From Planctomycetia bacterium (GTDB lineage: Bacteria > Planctomycetota > Planctomycetia > Pirellulales > Thermoguttaceae), in NCBI GenBank assembly GCA_030539295.1, contig JAUNSJ010000014.1, positions 1 to 64,000 of the forward strand: 64,000 bases of DNA, given 5' to 3'. The stretch's first letter is position 1. Every line of letters starts with the position of its first letter. Below the pieces are notes generated by a model. The model was not told the DNA's origin. It was given only the letters and a program-made list of their open reading frames with translations, and did not search any database. Position numbers and translations under genes: made by a program. Of this stretch, positions 53,479 to 62,670 are shown piece by piece.

Positions 53479-53648
53479 TTAGTACAATAAACATAGGTGT
53501 CGTAAAACGCGGTATCTATGTTTTTTAGTGCGCCTGCAAGAGCAAAACAATCAGGATCGGCGAGATAAAAAATACCCCGTCACAAATCTGGGTGTTCGAG
53601 GCCGGTGCGGTATCTGTAACCTGTTGTTCTATTTTGAGGAGAAGTATT

Positions 53649-54320
53649 ATGCCTGTTGTTGATATTGAAGAGTATATGTCCGACTTGATTAAAAACTTAC
53701 AACGCCAGTTTTCGGTCCGTCTGGTCTACGTAGGATTGCAAGGGAGCTTTCGCCGCGACGAAGCGACCGATACCAGCGATATCGACGTCATGGTAACGCT
53801 CGACAAACTTACCGTATCCGATTTGGACCGCTATCGGGAAGTCATTTATGGCATGCCGTTCGCCGAACGTTCTTGCGGTTTTATTTCGGGACGGGATGAA
53901 CTCAAAAACTGGCCGCCTTATGAAATCTGTCAGCTACTCCATGAAACGAAAGATTATTTTGGGGAGTTGCGGCCCCTACTGCCGAAATTTGAGCTTGATG
54001 ATGTGAGAAATTATATCCGGACCTCCTGCGGCAATTTATATCATCTGCTTTGCCACGGCCGCATTCATGCGGAGCCGGACCTGCAGACGGAGAGTTTGCG
54101 CGGTCTGTACAAGGCCGTTTTTTATATTTTGCAGAACTCCTATTATCTGCGCACCAGGCAGTGGGTCATGACCAAGGCGGAACTCCTGTCGAAATTGCAG
54201 GGACTTGACTATGAAGTGCTGGCAATGGCGATGCTCATGAAATCCGATTCGGCACATGATGAGGACAAGGCGTACCAGGTCCTGTTCGACTGGTGTCAAC
54301 AACTGCTTGGGGCAAAATAA
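53649..54320 (+). CDS. Nucleotidyltransferase-fold protein
   Basis: 223 residues from ATG 53649, set by GAGGAG upstream. The motif GSFRRDEATDTSDIDVMV fits the minimal nucleotidyltransferase signature (GSxxR…SDID) with its two metal-binding Asp. The C-terminal ~110 residues are helical (YIRTSCGNLYHLLCHGR…), like the HEPN/substrate domain of such enzymes. It may transfer a nucleotide to a small molecule, or be the NTase half of a toxin-antitoxin-type module; no partner gene is adjacent. Confidence 0.8.
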   Translation: MPVVDIEEYMSDLIKNLQRQFSVRLVYVGLQGSFRRDEATDTSDIDVMVTLDKLTVSDLDRYREVIYGMPFAERSCGFISGRDELKNWPPYEICQLLHETKDYFGELRPLLPKFELDDVRNYIRTSCGNLYHLLCHGRIHAEPDLQTESLRGLYKAVFYILQNSYYLRTRQWVMTKAELLSKLQGLDYEVLAMAMLMKSDSAHDEDKAYQVLFDWCQQLLGAK

Positions 54321-54423
54321 CGATGAACTCTCTGTCGCTTGGAGTCGTGGCAGAGAGTACTGCATTACTAGACACACCCAAAACAGTCCCAGAAAAAATT
54401 AACAAATTATGGAAGTTCGTAAT

Positions 54424-55566
54424 ATGAGTCAATACCTGTTTCGAGGGTGTGTTTTCTTTCTTCTTATGATCATTCCCGTTTCTGTCTTGGGTGCGGATAG
54501 TTACCCAGCAGAAGTCGTTTTTACGGCGGTGAAAAATGCGAATTCAGAAATAATGGAAAAGAGCGACTGCTTGCATATTAAATGTGAACGTCTTCATACT
54601 AAAGATATACTGCAATCTCAATACAGCGGCGGCGATATTCCACTACAGTGGGAACTCGGATGGACGGAGAAATCCTTCTATGCAAAGAAAACTTTTTTCC
54701 CCACGGATGCTCAAAAACAGAATGCTAAAATGTTCATCCCGGAAGAGCCGTGCGTCATGATAGTACGAGGCACGGATATTTTAGAATGGGATGCTGGAAG
54801 AAAAGTGTGCTATATTGATCGGTTTCTTGATCGCGATATAAACTTTATTCAGGAATGGTCCATTTTCGAATTGCTCGGATTCGATATCGCCAAAAAAATC
54901 CTAACCTCAACGGGCGATAATTATAACGACTACCGCCGCCGACACGCGGGTAGGCTCGGCTATGAATTTGTGAACAAAACATACATGGCGGAAGCGGTAG
55001 CGGACGGTCGTTACGTTGTCAAGGATGAAATGGATGTTGTGGGCGATACACCTTGTGTTGTTATGGAGTGGCCTGAAAGAGACAAGGTCTGGCTGGATCC
55101 CGAGCGGGGATTTGCTCTGCTAAAAAGGGTGGTTTACGACGAAAAGACAGGCCAAATCCTGTATGTAGCACATTATGAAAATCATAGTGAATTAAAAAAT
55201 CGCATTTTTTTGCCGGGTCAAATATCGGTGGACTATTACGCGGATTCATCAATTGAGCCACAAAAGAACTGGGGAAAAATTGCAAAAACAGTCATGTACA
55301 ATATTTCTGTTTTTGATAGTGACCATGAAGGCATGCCAGAGGTTTTTCCACCGCCTGGCACGCGTGTTGTCGATGGTGTGCGGAAAATCGAATACACGAT
55401 TACGGAAGAGTACGCCGATCCGTTTGCGGGTCCGACCGGTCAGGGAATCAAGCGAAATCGGCACCTCTTGATTCGCGCCGCGTTAGTCGTGGCAGGAAGT
55501 GTCTTGATTCTCCTTGGGGCCTGGTTGAAATACAGAAAAAGAGAAATTGTAATTTCTTCCAGATAA
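54424..55566 (+). CDS. Exported protein with C-terminal membrane helix, unknown
   Basis: 380 residues from ATG 54424, where GGAAG has an 8-nt spacing (ATG 54409 lacks one). Signal peptide (GCVFFLLMIIPVSVLGA), a beta-rich domain with 'GDTPCVVMEWPERDKVWLDPERGFALLKRVVYDEKTG' that resembles LolA/outer-membrane-lipoprotein-sorting-like folds common in planctomycetes, then a C-terminal membrane helix (LLIRAALVVAGSVLILLGAWL) and basic end. Periplasmic, membrane-anchored. Function unknown. Confidence 0.65.
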   Translation: MSQYLFRGCVFFLLMIIPVSVLGADSYPAEVVFTAVKNANSEIMEKSDCLHIKCERLHTKDILQSQYSGGDIPLQWELGWTEKSFYAKKTFFPTDAQKQNAKMFIPEEPCVMIVRGTDILEWDAGRKVCYIDRFLDRDINFIQEWSIFELLGFDIAKKILTSTGDNYNDYRRRHAGRLGYEFVNKTYMAEAVADGRYVVKDEMDVVGDTPCVVMEWPERDKVWLDPERGFALLKRVVYDEKTGQILYVAHYENHSELKNRIFLPGQISVDYYADSSIEPQKNWGKIAKTVMYNISVFDSDHEGMPEVFPPPGTRVVDGVRKIEYTITEEYADPFAGPTGQGIKRNRHLLIRAALVVAGSVLILLGAWLKYRKREIVISSR

Positions 55567-55695
55567 ATATTCTCGCTGTTTTTTCAGTTGTTTACGGGAT
55601 AAAAAGGTTCCTATGGATACATTTAAAACTTAATGGTTACGAGACTTGTATCGAAGTGTAAGCACGTTTGATTCCTGACGTGATTATGACTTGTC

Positions 55696-56982
55696 CTAAT
55701 CCCAGTAGGTTTGCATAAGCTGGAATACGGGGTCGGTGGCATCGCTGCATTTGACCAGATATTCGATAAAAAGGCGTTCAACGTCCGGGTCGCCCTTTTT
55801 CTCTGACAGAATTTCATAGGCCTTGTGTTGAAGAGGAAAAGAAGAGGTTATTTTCGCACATTTTATCGCGACGGGAATGACTCTTGGGTCGTCCTGACCA
55901 TGAAGAACGGATAGAAGAGCTGCCATACGGGCTTCCCCTTCTTCTGTTGGGTCGGCAAAACAGGCTTCGATTTGTTCGTCGGATACAGGGACGTGCGGCG
56001 AAATTCCGGCTGCGACTCCTTCCGCATACTCCACAATACATGGAAATTTGCCCCTTACCCGATAGCAGTCTTCCCAGTTTCGATGATTAATTGTGCCTGA
56101 CGAAATTTCAAAGCGAGTGGAATTCTGAAATTGTTTAAAAACTGAGTTTCTGAATTTCCGGGGAATATCCGTGACCGGTATTTTCACCTGTGAGAAATAG
56201 ACGCTACTGGGCCTGGCAGTCCTGAGTTTCGTTTTCAATCGATAGCCAGAAGGCGGGATAATTGCAATACATTCAAGAGGTTTTTTGAGGAGGAAGGAGG
56301 CTGTTGCCTTATGATGACCATCGAGGAGAAAACCGATAGCTTGATTGAAGCCGAGAACAACGGCGCGAGGCCGAGCCACATTGCTTTTGAGCACGTCTTT
56401 ATAGTGATTGACACGATCTTCATTATAACAATCAGTATCCTGTGTTGGATAGAGAAAAACAGGCGACATGCAGACGCATTCACGCATATTTTCCGAATAG
56501 TAAGTCTCCATCGCCGCGGGACTGACCTGTAATTCATTGGGGACATTCCAGAAAAAATTCCCATTTCCATCGGTCGGATAACACAAGACGTCTGCGATGA
56601 TATAAAGACCGCTGTGGAGTAAGGTCAGAAGAGGCGTGAGAACCTCGATCGACTCCTCCAAAGAGACGAACGGCTCGTTCATCCTCTTTTGAATTTCCAT
56701 TATTTCCTGACAGTTTGCATTGGCAAGCCCGTATCCGGTAGCCAAAAGGCCGGAACCGGTGGGAGTAAGTGGCGAATTTAACTGGGCCAGCGGGATATTA
56801 TTGAGTGTAATTTGTGATAAGACGCGGGAGTCTCCGTCGCACGCAGTAGGACAAAAGGAGCGGGCCGCCAACGTTCCCTGGCCCTGAACGTGGACAAGAT
56901 GAGCGGCCTGGATGTTTGATATCCCGGTTGTTTTGACATTGTGTATTAAAACAGATACCTTATTGCATTTTTTGAAAAACAT
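55696..56982 (-). CDS. Protein with ParB/Srx-like motif and HEAT-like C-terminus
   Basis: 428 residues, GGAG before ATG 56982; no signal peptide. The middle has 'RPRAVVLGFNQAIGFLLDGHHKATASFLL', which matches the DGHHR-type phosphate-binding loop of ParB/sulfiredoxin-like folds. The C-terminal ~100 residues (EARMAALLSVLHGQDDPRVIPVAIKCAKI…) look like HEAT repeats. The N-terminus is unlike anything I recognise. No ParA or DNA-binding partner is adjacent, so a DNA-partition role is unlikely. Confidence 0.6.
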   Translation of the reverse strand: MFFKKCNKVSVLIHNVKTTGISNIQAAHLVHVQGQGTLAARSFCPTACDGDSRVLSQITLNNIPLAQLNSPLTPTGSGLLATGYGLANANCQEIMEIQKRMNEPFVSLEESIEVLTPLLTLLHSGLYIIADVLCYPTDGNGNFFWNVPNELQVSPAAMETYYSENMRECVCMSPVFLYPTQDTDCYNEDRVNHYKDVLKSNVARPRAVVLGFNQAIGFLLDGHHKATASFLLKKPLECIAIIPPSGYRLKTKLRTARPSSVYFSQVKIPVTDIPRKFRNSVFKQFQNSTRFEISSGTINHRNWEDCYRVRGKFPCIVEYAEGVAAGISPHVPVSDEQIEACFADPTEEGEARMAALLSVLHGQDDPRVIPVAIKCAKITSSFPLQHKAYEILSEKKGDPDVERLFIEYLVKCSDATDPVFQLMQTYWD

Positions 56983-57079
56983 TTACTTTTCTCCAAAATC
57001 AATGGCGGCCTGTGCGGCGTTAGGAATGTAATGAGGTGATTCTGTTGTGTTTGTGGCTGATGCCCTCCCGGCAATTATT

Positions 57080-60064
57080 TCACCATTGTGTATTCAGTCC
57101 CGCGGTAAGCAGGTGTCCGCTCGACCGGTTGCCGTAGAGGCCGTTGTATCCGGTAAAGAGATTGGTTTGGTCGGAAACGCGGTAGCGGAGGTCAAGGTTC
57201 AGGTCGTAGTAGTCGGTACTATTGAGTATTCCGCGGCCATTAAAGAGATAGTTAAAGCCGTCGCTGCCGGTGAGCGCGGCCGTATACTCGGCGCGGTCGG
57301 GTCCGGAGACACGATGGACGTACATGGCGCGAATACCGAGATCGAAATAGTGACCGCACCAGGTTGTGCGTGCCCCGGCTTGAAGAAAACCGTAATCTTC
57401 ACTTCGCGCGTCGAAGGCCAGCGCGGACACGCCTCCTTCTTCCCGATACTGGTCGAACCTGTTCCAGTTCGCTTCGTAGCCAACGAAGGGCGTCAGGATA
57501 CCGCGAGCGAGTCGCAGGTCGCGTTCGAGTCGGAAGTTTGCCCAGACGCCGTGCCCGGAAAAGTCACCGGCCAGTCGTTCGGAAAAATTATTCCACTGGT
57601 TAACTCGGTCGGTGCGATAGTCACGCCAGGAATAGCCAAAGAGGCCGTTAAACCAGAGTTGTCCGGTTATATTAACTTTGCCATAGGCAACGGCTGTTAT
57701 ATCGTCCAATTCATTTTTTTGCAAGTCGCCCTGGTCGACGGATTCTTCGTAGACAAAAGCAGCTCCCATGCGCCCGAACGTCATGCCGCGATCGTAGCCC
57801 ACGGCAAGTCCGTTACCGGAGACGTCGAACGCGTTAATATCGTCTGTAGCGTCGATGTCCTGTCCGTGATGCAGGTAGGTTGCCCAGAGGTCGCGATTGC
57901 CGGTGGGGCGGGAGCAGACATTTGTGTCGCCATGCCAGGTATCGAGCCGGTTAATACTCGTGATAAGCGGATTGAACGCGAGCTTGGAGATTGAGGCAAC
58001 CGTTCGGTCGCCGGAGAGCTGCGAGAGCATGGCCGCCGCGTCGGTTGCCGGTGCGTTGGTATAGGCCGAGGCGAAATTCGCACTGGGCGCATTATTTTCA
58101 ATGAGCATATCGAGCATGGCGTCGCCCACGGCAAGTTGATTCGTGGTAAGATTCATTCCGGCGGCGGAGAAAATTCCCGTTCGCGTAATGAAGATATCCA
58201 CCGACTGCGCGGTTCGCTCGACCGAATTGCCATTGCGATCCTGTCCGAAAAGTGACAGGGTATAGAGTCCTTCCTGGTCGAAGTTTTCCTCGCCGATGAG
58301 GGCTTTGAACTCGAAGAGTGAGGGATTATTAACCCATTTGGGCATGGTGCGTACCAGTCCGGTGGCAACGTTGCCGGTGGTCTTCTGGTCGCCGTCGGGG
58401 TCGTAGAGTGTGTACTGAACGGATTTAATCCAGGTATCGTTTTCCGGTTTGAGTTCATATTCGACGACGTCGGCCGTAACGGTCGTGGAACCGCTATAGA
58501 GCGTAATATCGCGTTGTGAGACGTCGGAAATAGTTGCGTTAAGGGGAGTCACGGCCCCGAAGAGGCCTATCGACTGTTCAGAGCGTGCCAGAATGAGTGA
58601 ACGGGGCGACTCGGCCGTGGCGTTTGGCGACTGATAGGCATGGACGAGACTTACCTGCTTACTGGCGTCGGTCAGCCGGTCGGCGTTGTCGGCCATGCTT
58701 GCCGGGTCAACGTCACTACCGTACAGGTCGACCCGGGTCAGGTCCAGGTGCATGTACTTGTTATTGGCGTACTTCGAGGCCTCCTCTTCGGTCGCGTATT
58801 CCTTATTCATATCGATGGAATTCGGATCAATGGAATCTTTGAACAGGATTAAGTCTCCGGAAATGGTCGCGGTTGTCCCGTCGCGACGCGTATAGGTAAG
58901 CGATTCGTCGCCCCAGTCGTAGTGATAGAGGTAGACCTGGTTCTTGAGCTTGTATTTACCAGCCTGGGTCTCAACGGCACCACTTTCAAGGTGCCCACAT
59001 TTAATAATGCGATAGATTTCTTTAAGAGTTGCGCAGCCGCTATCGATATCATAAATCATGCCGAGCGTTTTCGGAGCATATTCATATTCCATCCAGTCGT
59101 TCTCCTCCCAGCGACCGAGGAGTTCACCGAACGCGCCGCCCCGGTCGTAATTATTCCAGTACCCGGGAAAGAAATCGAACATGGTCTTGTACTTGTCTTT
59201 CTCCAAAGTCGGGGCCGAGGCCAACTTTTGAAACTTCGCTATATGCTCCGCACTGGAATATCGCGAAAAAATCATATTACTCGGCTCGTAATTCAGTTCA
59301 AGACCACTATCGGAAATATTGTTCCCCATAAAATCGAGGACCGTTGCGTCGGTAATCTTCTCGCCACTGGCATTATAGGCGGTGACTTCCAGAAGATACT
59401 TGCCCTGGCTGAGGTCGTCGTAGGGATGCAGCGTTCCCTGGTCGTCGTAGACGCCATAGTCGGAAAAGAAGTTTTTCGTAGCACCGCCGAGAAAAATCGC
59501 GGCGAAATGAAGACCATCGTCATCGACGAGAACGGCTTTGTTTGTTGGATTTTTAATCGATTTTTCTCGTGCCTCCGGGTCAGTGAGTGTACTGTCGTAG
59601 ACGAGGTCCGGCATGGGGTGCGCGGTTAAGGCGTCCATTTCCGCCTGCTTCGTCGCCATACGCGTATTGATGATCTGATCATATTCCACATAAAGATTAT
59701 TGGTCTTGTCTTGGGTATAGGTAAATGTATCGACGGTTCGCACCGGGTCGCCGGTTTTCTGCCCATCGGGCCCCGACTTATACAGCGAGAAGCTTAAATT
59801 GGTCACGTTTTGGGCATTGGCACCGGTTATGGTCCCGGTCACCATGAAGTCGCGCGTTGGCGCGAGCGTCGTTTCCGGCGCGCGATTCTCCCTGATCGAA
59901 GGCGTCTCCACAGTAATCGTTTGAGCCGAGAGCCGGCCCCCGGTAAGCAGCGTATAAAAAAGGAGGAGTACCAGTGAAAGCAGAGTCGGAACGGCCGTAG
60001 ATTTGCTGTGTGGTGTGTATTTTGCCCAATTAGCCCAAAAACCGTCGTCTAATCCCCTCGCCAT
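57080..60064 (-). CDS. Autotransporter-like outer-membrane protein
   Basis: 994 residues; GGAGG precedes ATG 60064. An N-terminal membrane segment (PTLLSLVLLLFYTLLTGGRLSA) acts as an extended signal peptide. The passenger (~50-690) has beta-rich and Ig-like sequence. The C-terminal ~270 residues are an autotransporter barrel: alternating strands (LAVGYDRGMTFGRMGAAFVYEESV; LTPFVGYEANWNRFD; YDLNLDLRYRVSDQTNLFTGYN) and the terminal aromatic residue (LLTAGLNTQW). It implies type V secretion across an outer membrane. Confidence 0.88.
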   Translation of the reverse strand: MARGLDDGFWANWAKYTPHSKSTAVPTLLSLVLLLFYTLLTGGRLSAQTITVETPSIRENRAPETTLAPTRDFMVTGTITGANAQNVTNLSFSLYKSGPDGQKTGDPVRTVDTFTYTQDKTNNLYVEYDQIINTRMATKQAEMDALTAHPMPDLVYDSTLTDPEAREKSIKNPTNKAVLVDDDGLHFAAIFLGGATKNFFSDYGVYDDQGTLHPYDDLSQGKYLLEVTAYNASGEKITDATVLDFMGNNISDSGLELNYEPSNMIFSRYSSAEHIAKFQKLASAPTLEKDKYKTMFDFFPGYWNNYDRGGAFGELLGRWEENDWMEYEYAPKTLGMIYDIDSGCATLKEIYRIIKCGHLESGAVETQAGKYKLKNQVYLYHYDWGDESLTYTRRDGTTATISGDLILFKDSIDPNSIDMNKEYATEEEASKYANNKYMHLDLTRVDLYGSDVDPASMADNADRLTDASKQVSLVHAYQSPNATAESPRSLILARSEQSIGLFGAVTPLNATISDVSQRDITLYSGSTTVTADVVEYELKPENDTWIKSVQYTLYDPDGDQKTTGNVATGLVRTMPKWVNNPSLFEFKALIGEENFDQEGLYTLSLFGQDRNGNSVERTAQSVDIFITRTGIFSAAGMNLTTNQLAVGDAMLDMLIENNAPSANFASAYTNAPATDAAAMLSQLSGDRTVASISKLAFNPLITSINRLDTWHGDTNVCSRPTGNRDLWATYLHHGQDIDATDDINAFDVSGNGLAVGYDRGMTFGRMGAAFVYEESVDQGDLQKNELDDITAVAYGKVNITGQLWFNGLFGYSWRDYRTDRVNQWNNFSERLAGDFSGHGVWANFRLERDLRLARGILTPFVGYEANWNRFDQYREEGGVSALAFDARSEDYGFLQAGARTTWCGHYFDLGIRAMYVHRVSGPDRAEYTAALTGSDGFNYLFNGRGILNSTDYYDLNLDLRYRVSDQTNLFTGYNGLYGNRSSGHLLTAGLNTQW

Positions 60065-60909
60065 ATTTTACTCCTCCCTTAAAACTGCGATTTCACTCTC
60101 CTTTAAGCCGCAAAGTTGACTTTTTTGGCATGATCGTTAATTATTATCGGAGAAAAAGCGCGCTGGGATGAGTTTATTAATCGCAAGGGGAGTGTTTTTC
60201 CGAAAAAAGTTGGATTTTTTGGTGAAGATTGTTAACTTGGGTAAAGATTACAGGAATTGGGAGGCAAGAGCGCGTTTGGGGCGGAAACGGTCATTGGGGG
60301 GCGCGAGCCAAACTTTCTTGCGGCCATGCTCATTTGTGAAAAAGCCATAAGTATCAAAACCAGAGTCCATCCTCACATAGGGGGCGAAGCCTATTAAAAA
60401 AAGTTTGAAGGGGTGTGGGGGGACTTTTCAAAAGTCCCCCCACGAAAAAAACACATCATCTCTCCTCATCACACCTCTCGCCCGCCGCCTCCAGTCATTC
60501 GTCCCCACCGCACTTCCATTCCGGTTCCCAACATCGCGTCCCGTGAATCCGCCATTGTCGTAACCCGAAGCCAGACAGTCCATTGGGGACAAATGCCTCG
60601 AAGAAAGATCGCAGCAATTTTCTTCGAGCCAGACGACGTGTAACCCGTCACTACCTCCCCGGTCTGCACAAGCCTTGCAGTGTGCCGGTGAATGGTAATG
60701 GCGGACACACGGCAAATCGATTGCGTGTTAGCGTTTGTGTTTTGTTCGTTTTCGTTATTGCTGGGTCGGGCCCTGCGAGCAGGCCCTCCCTTTTCAGGGC
60801 GCCGGGGTGTGGCCTGACACGTCTCAATCGACTCAGGTGCTTATTACGTGTCATTCACCCCTGATCGCGACCCGATTGGGTACGTACCCGTCATTGGGGC
60901 GGTGGGGGC
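60065..60909. other. Long non-coding region upstream of ilvN
   Basis: About 845 bp between the autotransporter start (minus) and the ilvN promoter. It contains the perfect palindrome at 60415-60443 and GC-rich patches at 60760-60830. Short open frames here have no domain or ribosome site. No RNA gene recognised. Confidence 0.4.
60415..60443. repeat. Perfect 14-bp inverted repeat
   Basis: Arms 60415-60428 (GTGGGGGGACTTTT) and 60430-60443 with a single-base centre. On the minus strand a T-run follows after ~12 nt. Neither flanking gene would use it as a terminator in a normal position, so it may be a mobile-element remnant or REP-like element. Confidence 0.7.
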
Positions 60910-60937
60910 TTGTGTTAATCATGATTTGGTGTATTAT
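60910..60937 (+). promoter_or_regulatory. Probable ilvN promoter
   Basis: TTGTGT (60910-60915), 16-nt spacer, TATTAT (60932-60937), ~73 nt before ATG 61010. Weak -35, good -10. Confidence 0.5.
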
Positions 60938-60947
60938 AAAGGAATTA

Positions 60948-60970
60948 AGCGCTGTTCGCGCTGGTTTTTT
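60948..60970 (+). terminator. Terminator-like hairpin in the ilvN leader
   Basis: AGCGC (60948-60952), 5-nt loop, GCGCT (60958-60962), GG, then T6 (60965-60970). It lies between the proposed promoter and ilvN, so it could attenuate the ilv operon; the stem is short. Confidence 0.45.
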
Positions 60971-61009
60971 GTGTAGACCGAATTCCCTTACGAGGGACGA
61001 GAGAGAAGA

Positions 61010-61489
61010 ATGAGACACGTAATTTCAGCTTTGGTGCAGAACGTACCCGGCGTCCTGTCGCACATATCCGGGATGCTGGCGTCGCGTGGCTATAATATAG
61101 ATAGTCTGGTCGTCGGGGAGACGGAGCAGCCGGAATTTTCGCGCATGACCTTTGTCGTGCGGGGTGATAACGCGGTTCTGGTTCAGGTACGAGCTCAGCT
61201 TGAAAAGATCGTTACGGTTGTTCAGGTGGAAGACCTGAGTGCGAAAGAACTTGTGGAGCGTGACCTCATGCTCATACGAGTAGCGGCGGAACGACAGACG
61301 CGCGGCTCCATTCTGGAGTTGGTGCAGATATTTCGGGCGAACGTGGTCGACGTCTCCGAGACGGAACTGATGATCGAAGTCTCGGGAAAAGAGTCGAAGG
61401 TGGAGGCGTTTATCGACGCGGTTCGGCCCTATGGAATCGTACAACTGGTGCGAACGGGTCTTTTGGCCCTGTCGCGAAGTGAGAAATAA
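61010..61489 (+). CDS. ilvN: Acetolactate synthase regulatory (small) subunit
   Basis: 159 residues, standard IlvN/IlvH. N-terminal ACT domain (MRHVISALVQNVPGVLSHISGMLASRGYNIDSLVVGETE), then the linker 'LVERDLMLIRVAAERQTRGSILELVQIFRANVVDV' and the C-terminal small-subunit domain. It gives valine feedback control to IlvB. IlvB is not next to it; the gene starts a unit with ilvC 92 bp downstream. Confidence 0.95.
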   Translation: MRHVISALVQNVPGVLSHISGMLASRGYNIDSLVVGETEQPEFSRMTFVVRGDNAVLVQVRAQLEKIVTVVQVEDLSAKELVERDLMLIRVAAERQTRGSILELVQIFRANVVDVSETELMIEVSGKESKVEAFIDAVRPYGIVQLVRTGLLALSRSEK

Positions 61490-61581
61490 GAGGAAAAACC
61501 GTTCGGATACTTCGAGGGCCGCAAGTCTTCGTCCGAACGATATAAACAAACCAATTTAGTTGAATTTTGGGAGTAGTTACC

Positions 61582-62586
61582 ATGGCAGCAACAATTTATT
61601 ACGACAGTGACGCCGATCTTTCCGCCTTAAAGGGCAAGACCATAGCAATTCTTGGATACGGTTCGCAGGGACATGCACATGCCCAGAACCTCCGTGACAG
61701 TGGTTGCAACGTCGTAGTCGCCGAACTCAAAGACACGGACAACTATGAAGCGGCCGTTAAGGCAGGTTTTCAGCCGGTTTCCATTGAAGAAGCGGTCAAG
61801 CAGGGCGACGTTATTGTCATTACGCTTCCGGACGAACTGCAAGGTAAGATTTTTGCCAGTATGATTCGTCCGAACCTTGTTAAGGGTAACATACTCGTTG
61901 CCACGCATGGCTTTAACGTTCACTACGGTCAGTTCGATATTCCGGCGGGCGTCAGTGCGATTATGATAGCTCCGAAGGGACCTGGTCATCTGGTTCGTGC
62001 GGAATACGTGCGTGGCGGTGGTGTCCCGTGCCTTATCGCTTTGGGTCCGAATGCGGGCGAGGCGGAGAAGAAGATCGGTCTGGCCTATGCCAAGGGTATT
62101 GGCGGGACGCGGGCAGGTGTCATTGAAACGACGTTTGCGGAAGAGACGGAAACCGACCTCTTTGGCGAACAGGCCGTTCTTTGCGGTGGCGTAAGTGCCC
62201 TGATTCAGGCCGGATTTGAGACCCTTGTGGAAGCCGGATATCAGCCGGAAATGGCTTATTTCGAATGCATGCACGAAATGAAACTCATCGTTGACCTGTT
62301 CTATCAGGGCGGCTTGAGCTACATGCGATACAGCGTTTCCAATACCGCGGAATATGGCGATTACACGCGTGGCCCGCGCGTTATTAACGAAGAGACGAAG
62401 AAGGAAATGAAGAAGATTCTTACGGAAATCCAGAACGGGCAGTTCGCTCGCGACTGGCTCCTGGAGAACCAGGTTGGCGCTCCGGCGTTCCATCGCGCTC
62501 GTGCCCAGCATCATGACCACCTGATCGAAGTCGTTGGCAAACGTCTCCGCAAGCTCATGTCCTGGATCGATTCCAAGGAATTCTAG
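61582..62586 (+). CDS. ilvC: Ketol-acid reductoisomerase
   Basis: 334 residues, class I (short) type. Start ATG 61582 is set by GGGAG upstream; a frame extension to 61567 is not needed. NADPH loop GYGSQGHAHAQNLRDSG, 'APKGPGHLVRAEYVRGGGVP', and the metal ligands in DLFGEQAVLCGG and 'FECMHEMKLIVDLFYQGG'. It converts acetolactate to dihydroxy-isovalerate in valine/leucine/isoleucine synthesis. Confidence 0.97.
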   Translation: MAATIYYDSDADLSALKGKTIAILGYGSQGHAHAQNLRDSGCNVVVAELKDTDNYEAAVKAGFQPVSIEEAVKQGDVIVITLPDELQGKIFASMIRPNLVKGNILVATHGFNVHYGQFDIPAGVSAIMIAPKGPGHLVRAEYVRGGGVPCLIALGPNAGEAEKKIGLAYAKGIGGTRAGVIETTFAEETETDLFGEQAVLCGGVSALIQAGFETLVEAGYQPEMAYFECMHEMKLIVDLFYQGGLSYMRYSVSNTAEYGDYTRGPRVINEETKKEMKKILTEIQNGQFARDWLLENQVGAPAFHRARAQHHDHLIEVVGKRLRKLMSWIDSKEF

Positions 62587-62615
62587 TTCCTGAACGGAAC
62601 TTCAACGCCCATTTC

Positions 62616-62653
62616 GCTGCCGCTCTTACCCTGAACTTTGGGAGTGCGGCAGC
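62616..62653 (+). terminator. Hairpin after ilvC
   Basis: GCTGCCGC (62616-62623) pairs with GCGGCAGC (62646-62653), 8 bp plus partial extension, 30 nt after the ilvC stop. T-run absent, so termination is uncertain. Confidence 0.55.
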
Positions 62654-62670
62654 TATAACAGTCTGAGGCT

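Noticed and set aside
57047..57994. 315-codon plus-strand frame
   Set aside because: Antisense to the autotransporter barrel, which has clear strand pattern and C-terminal signature.
60735..61013. 92-codon frame ending at ilvN
   Set aside because: No ribosome site, crosses the proposed promoter and hairpin, no domain.
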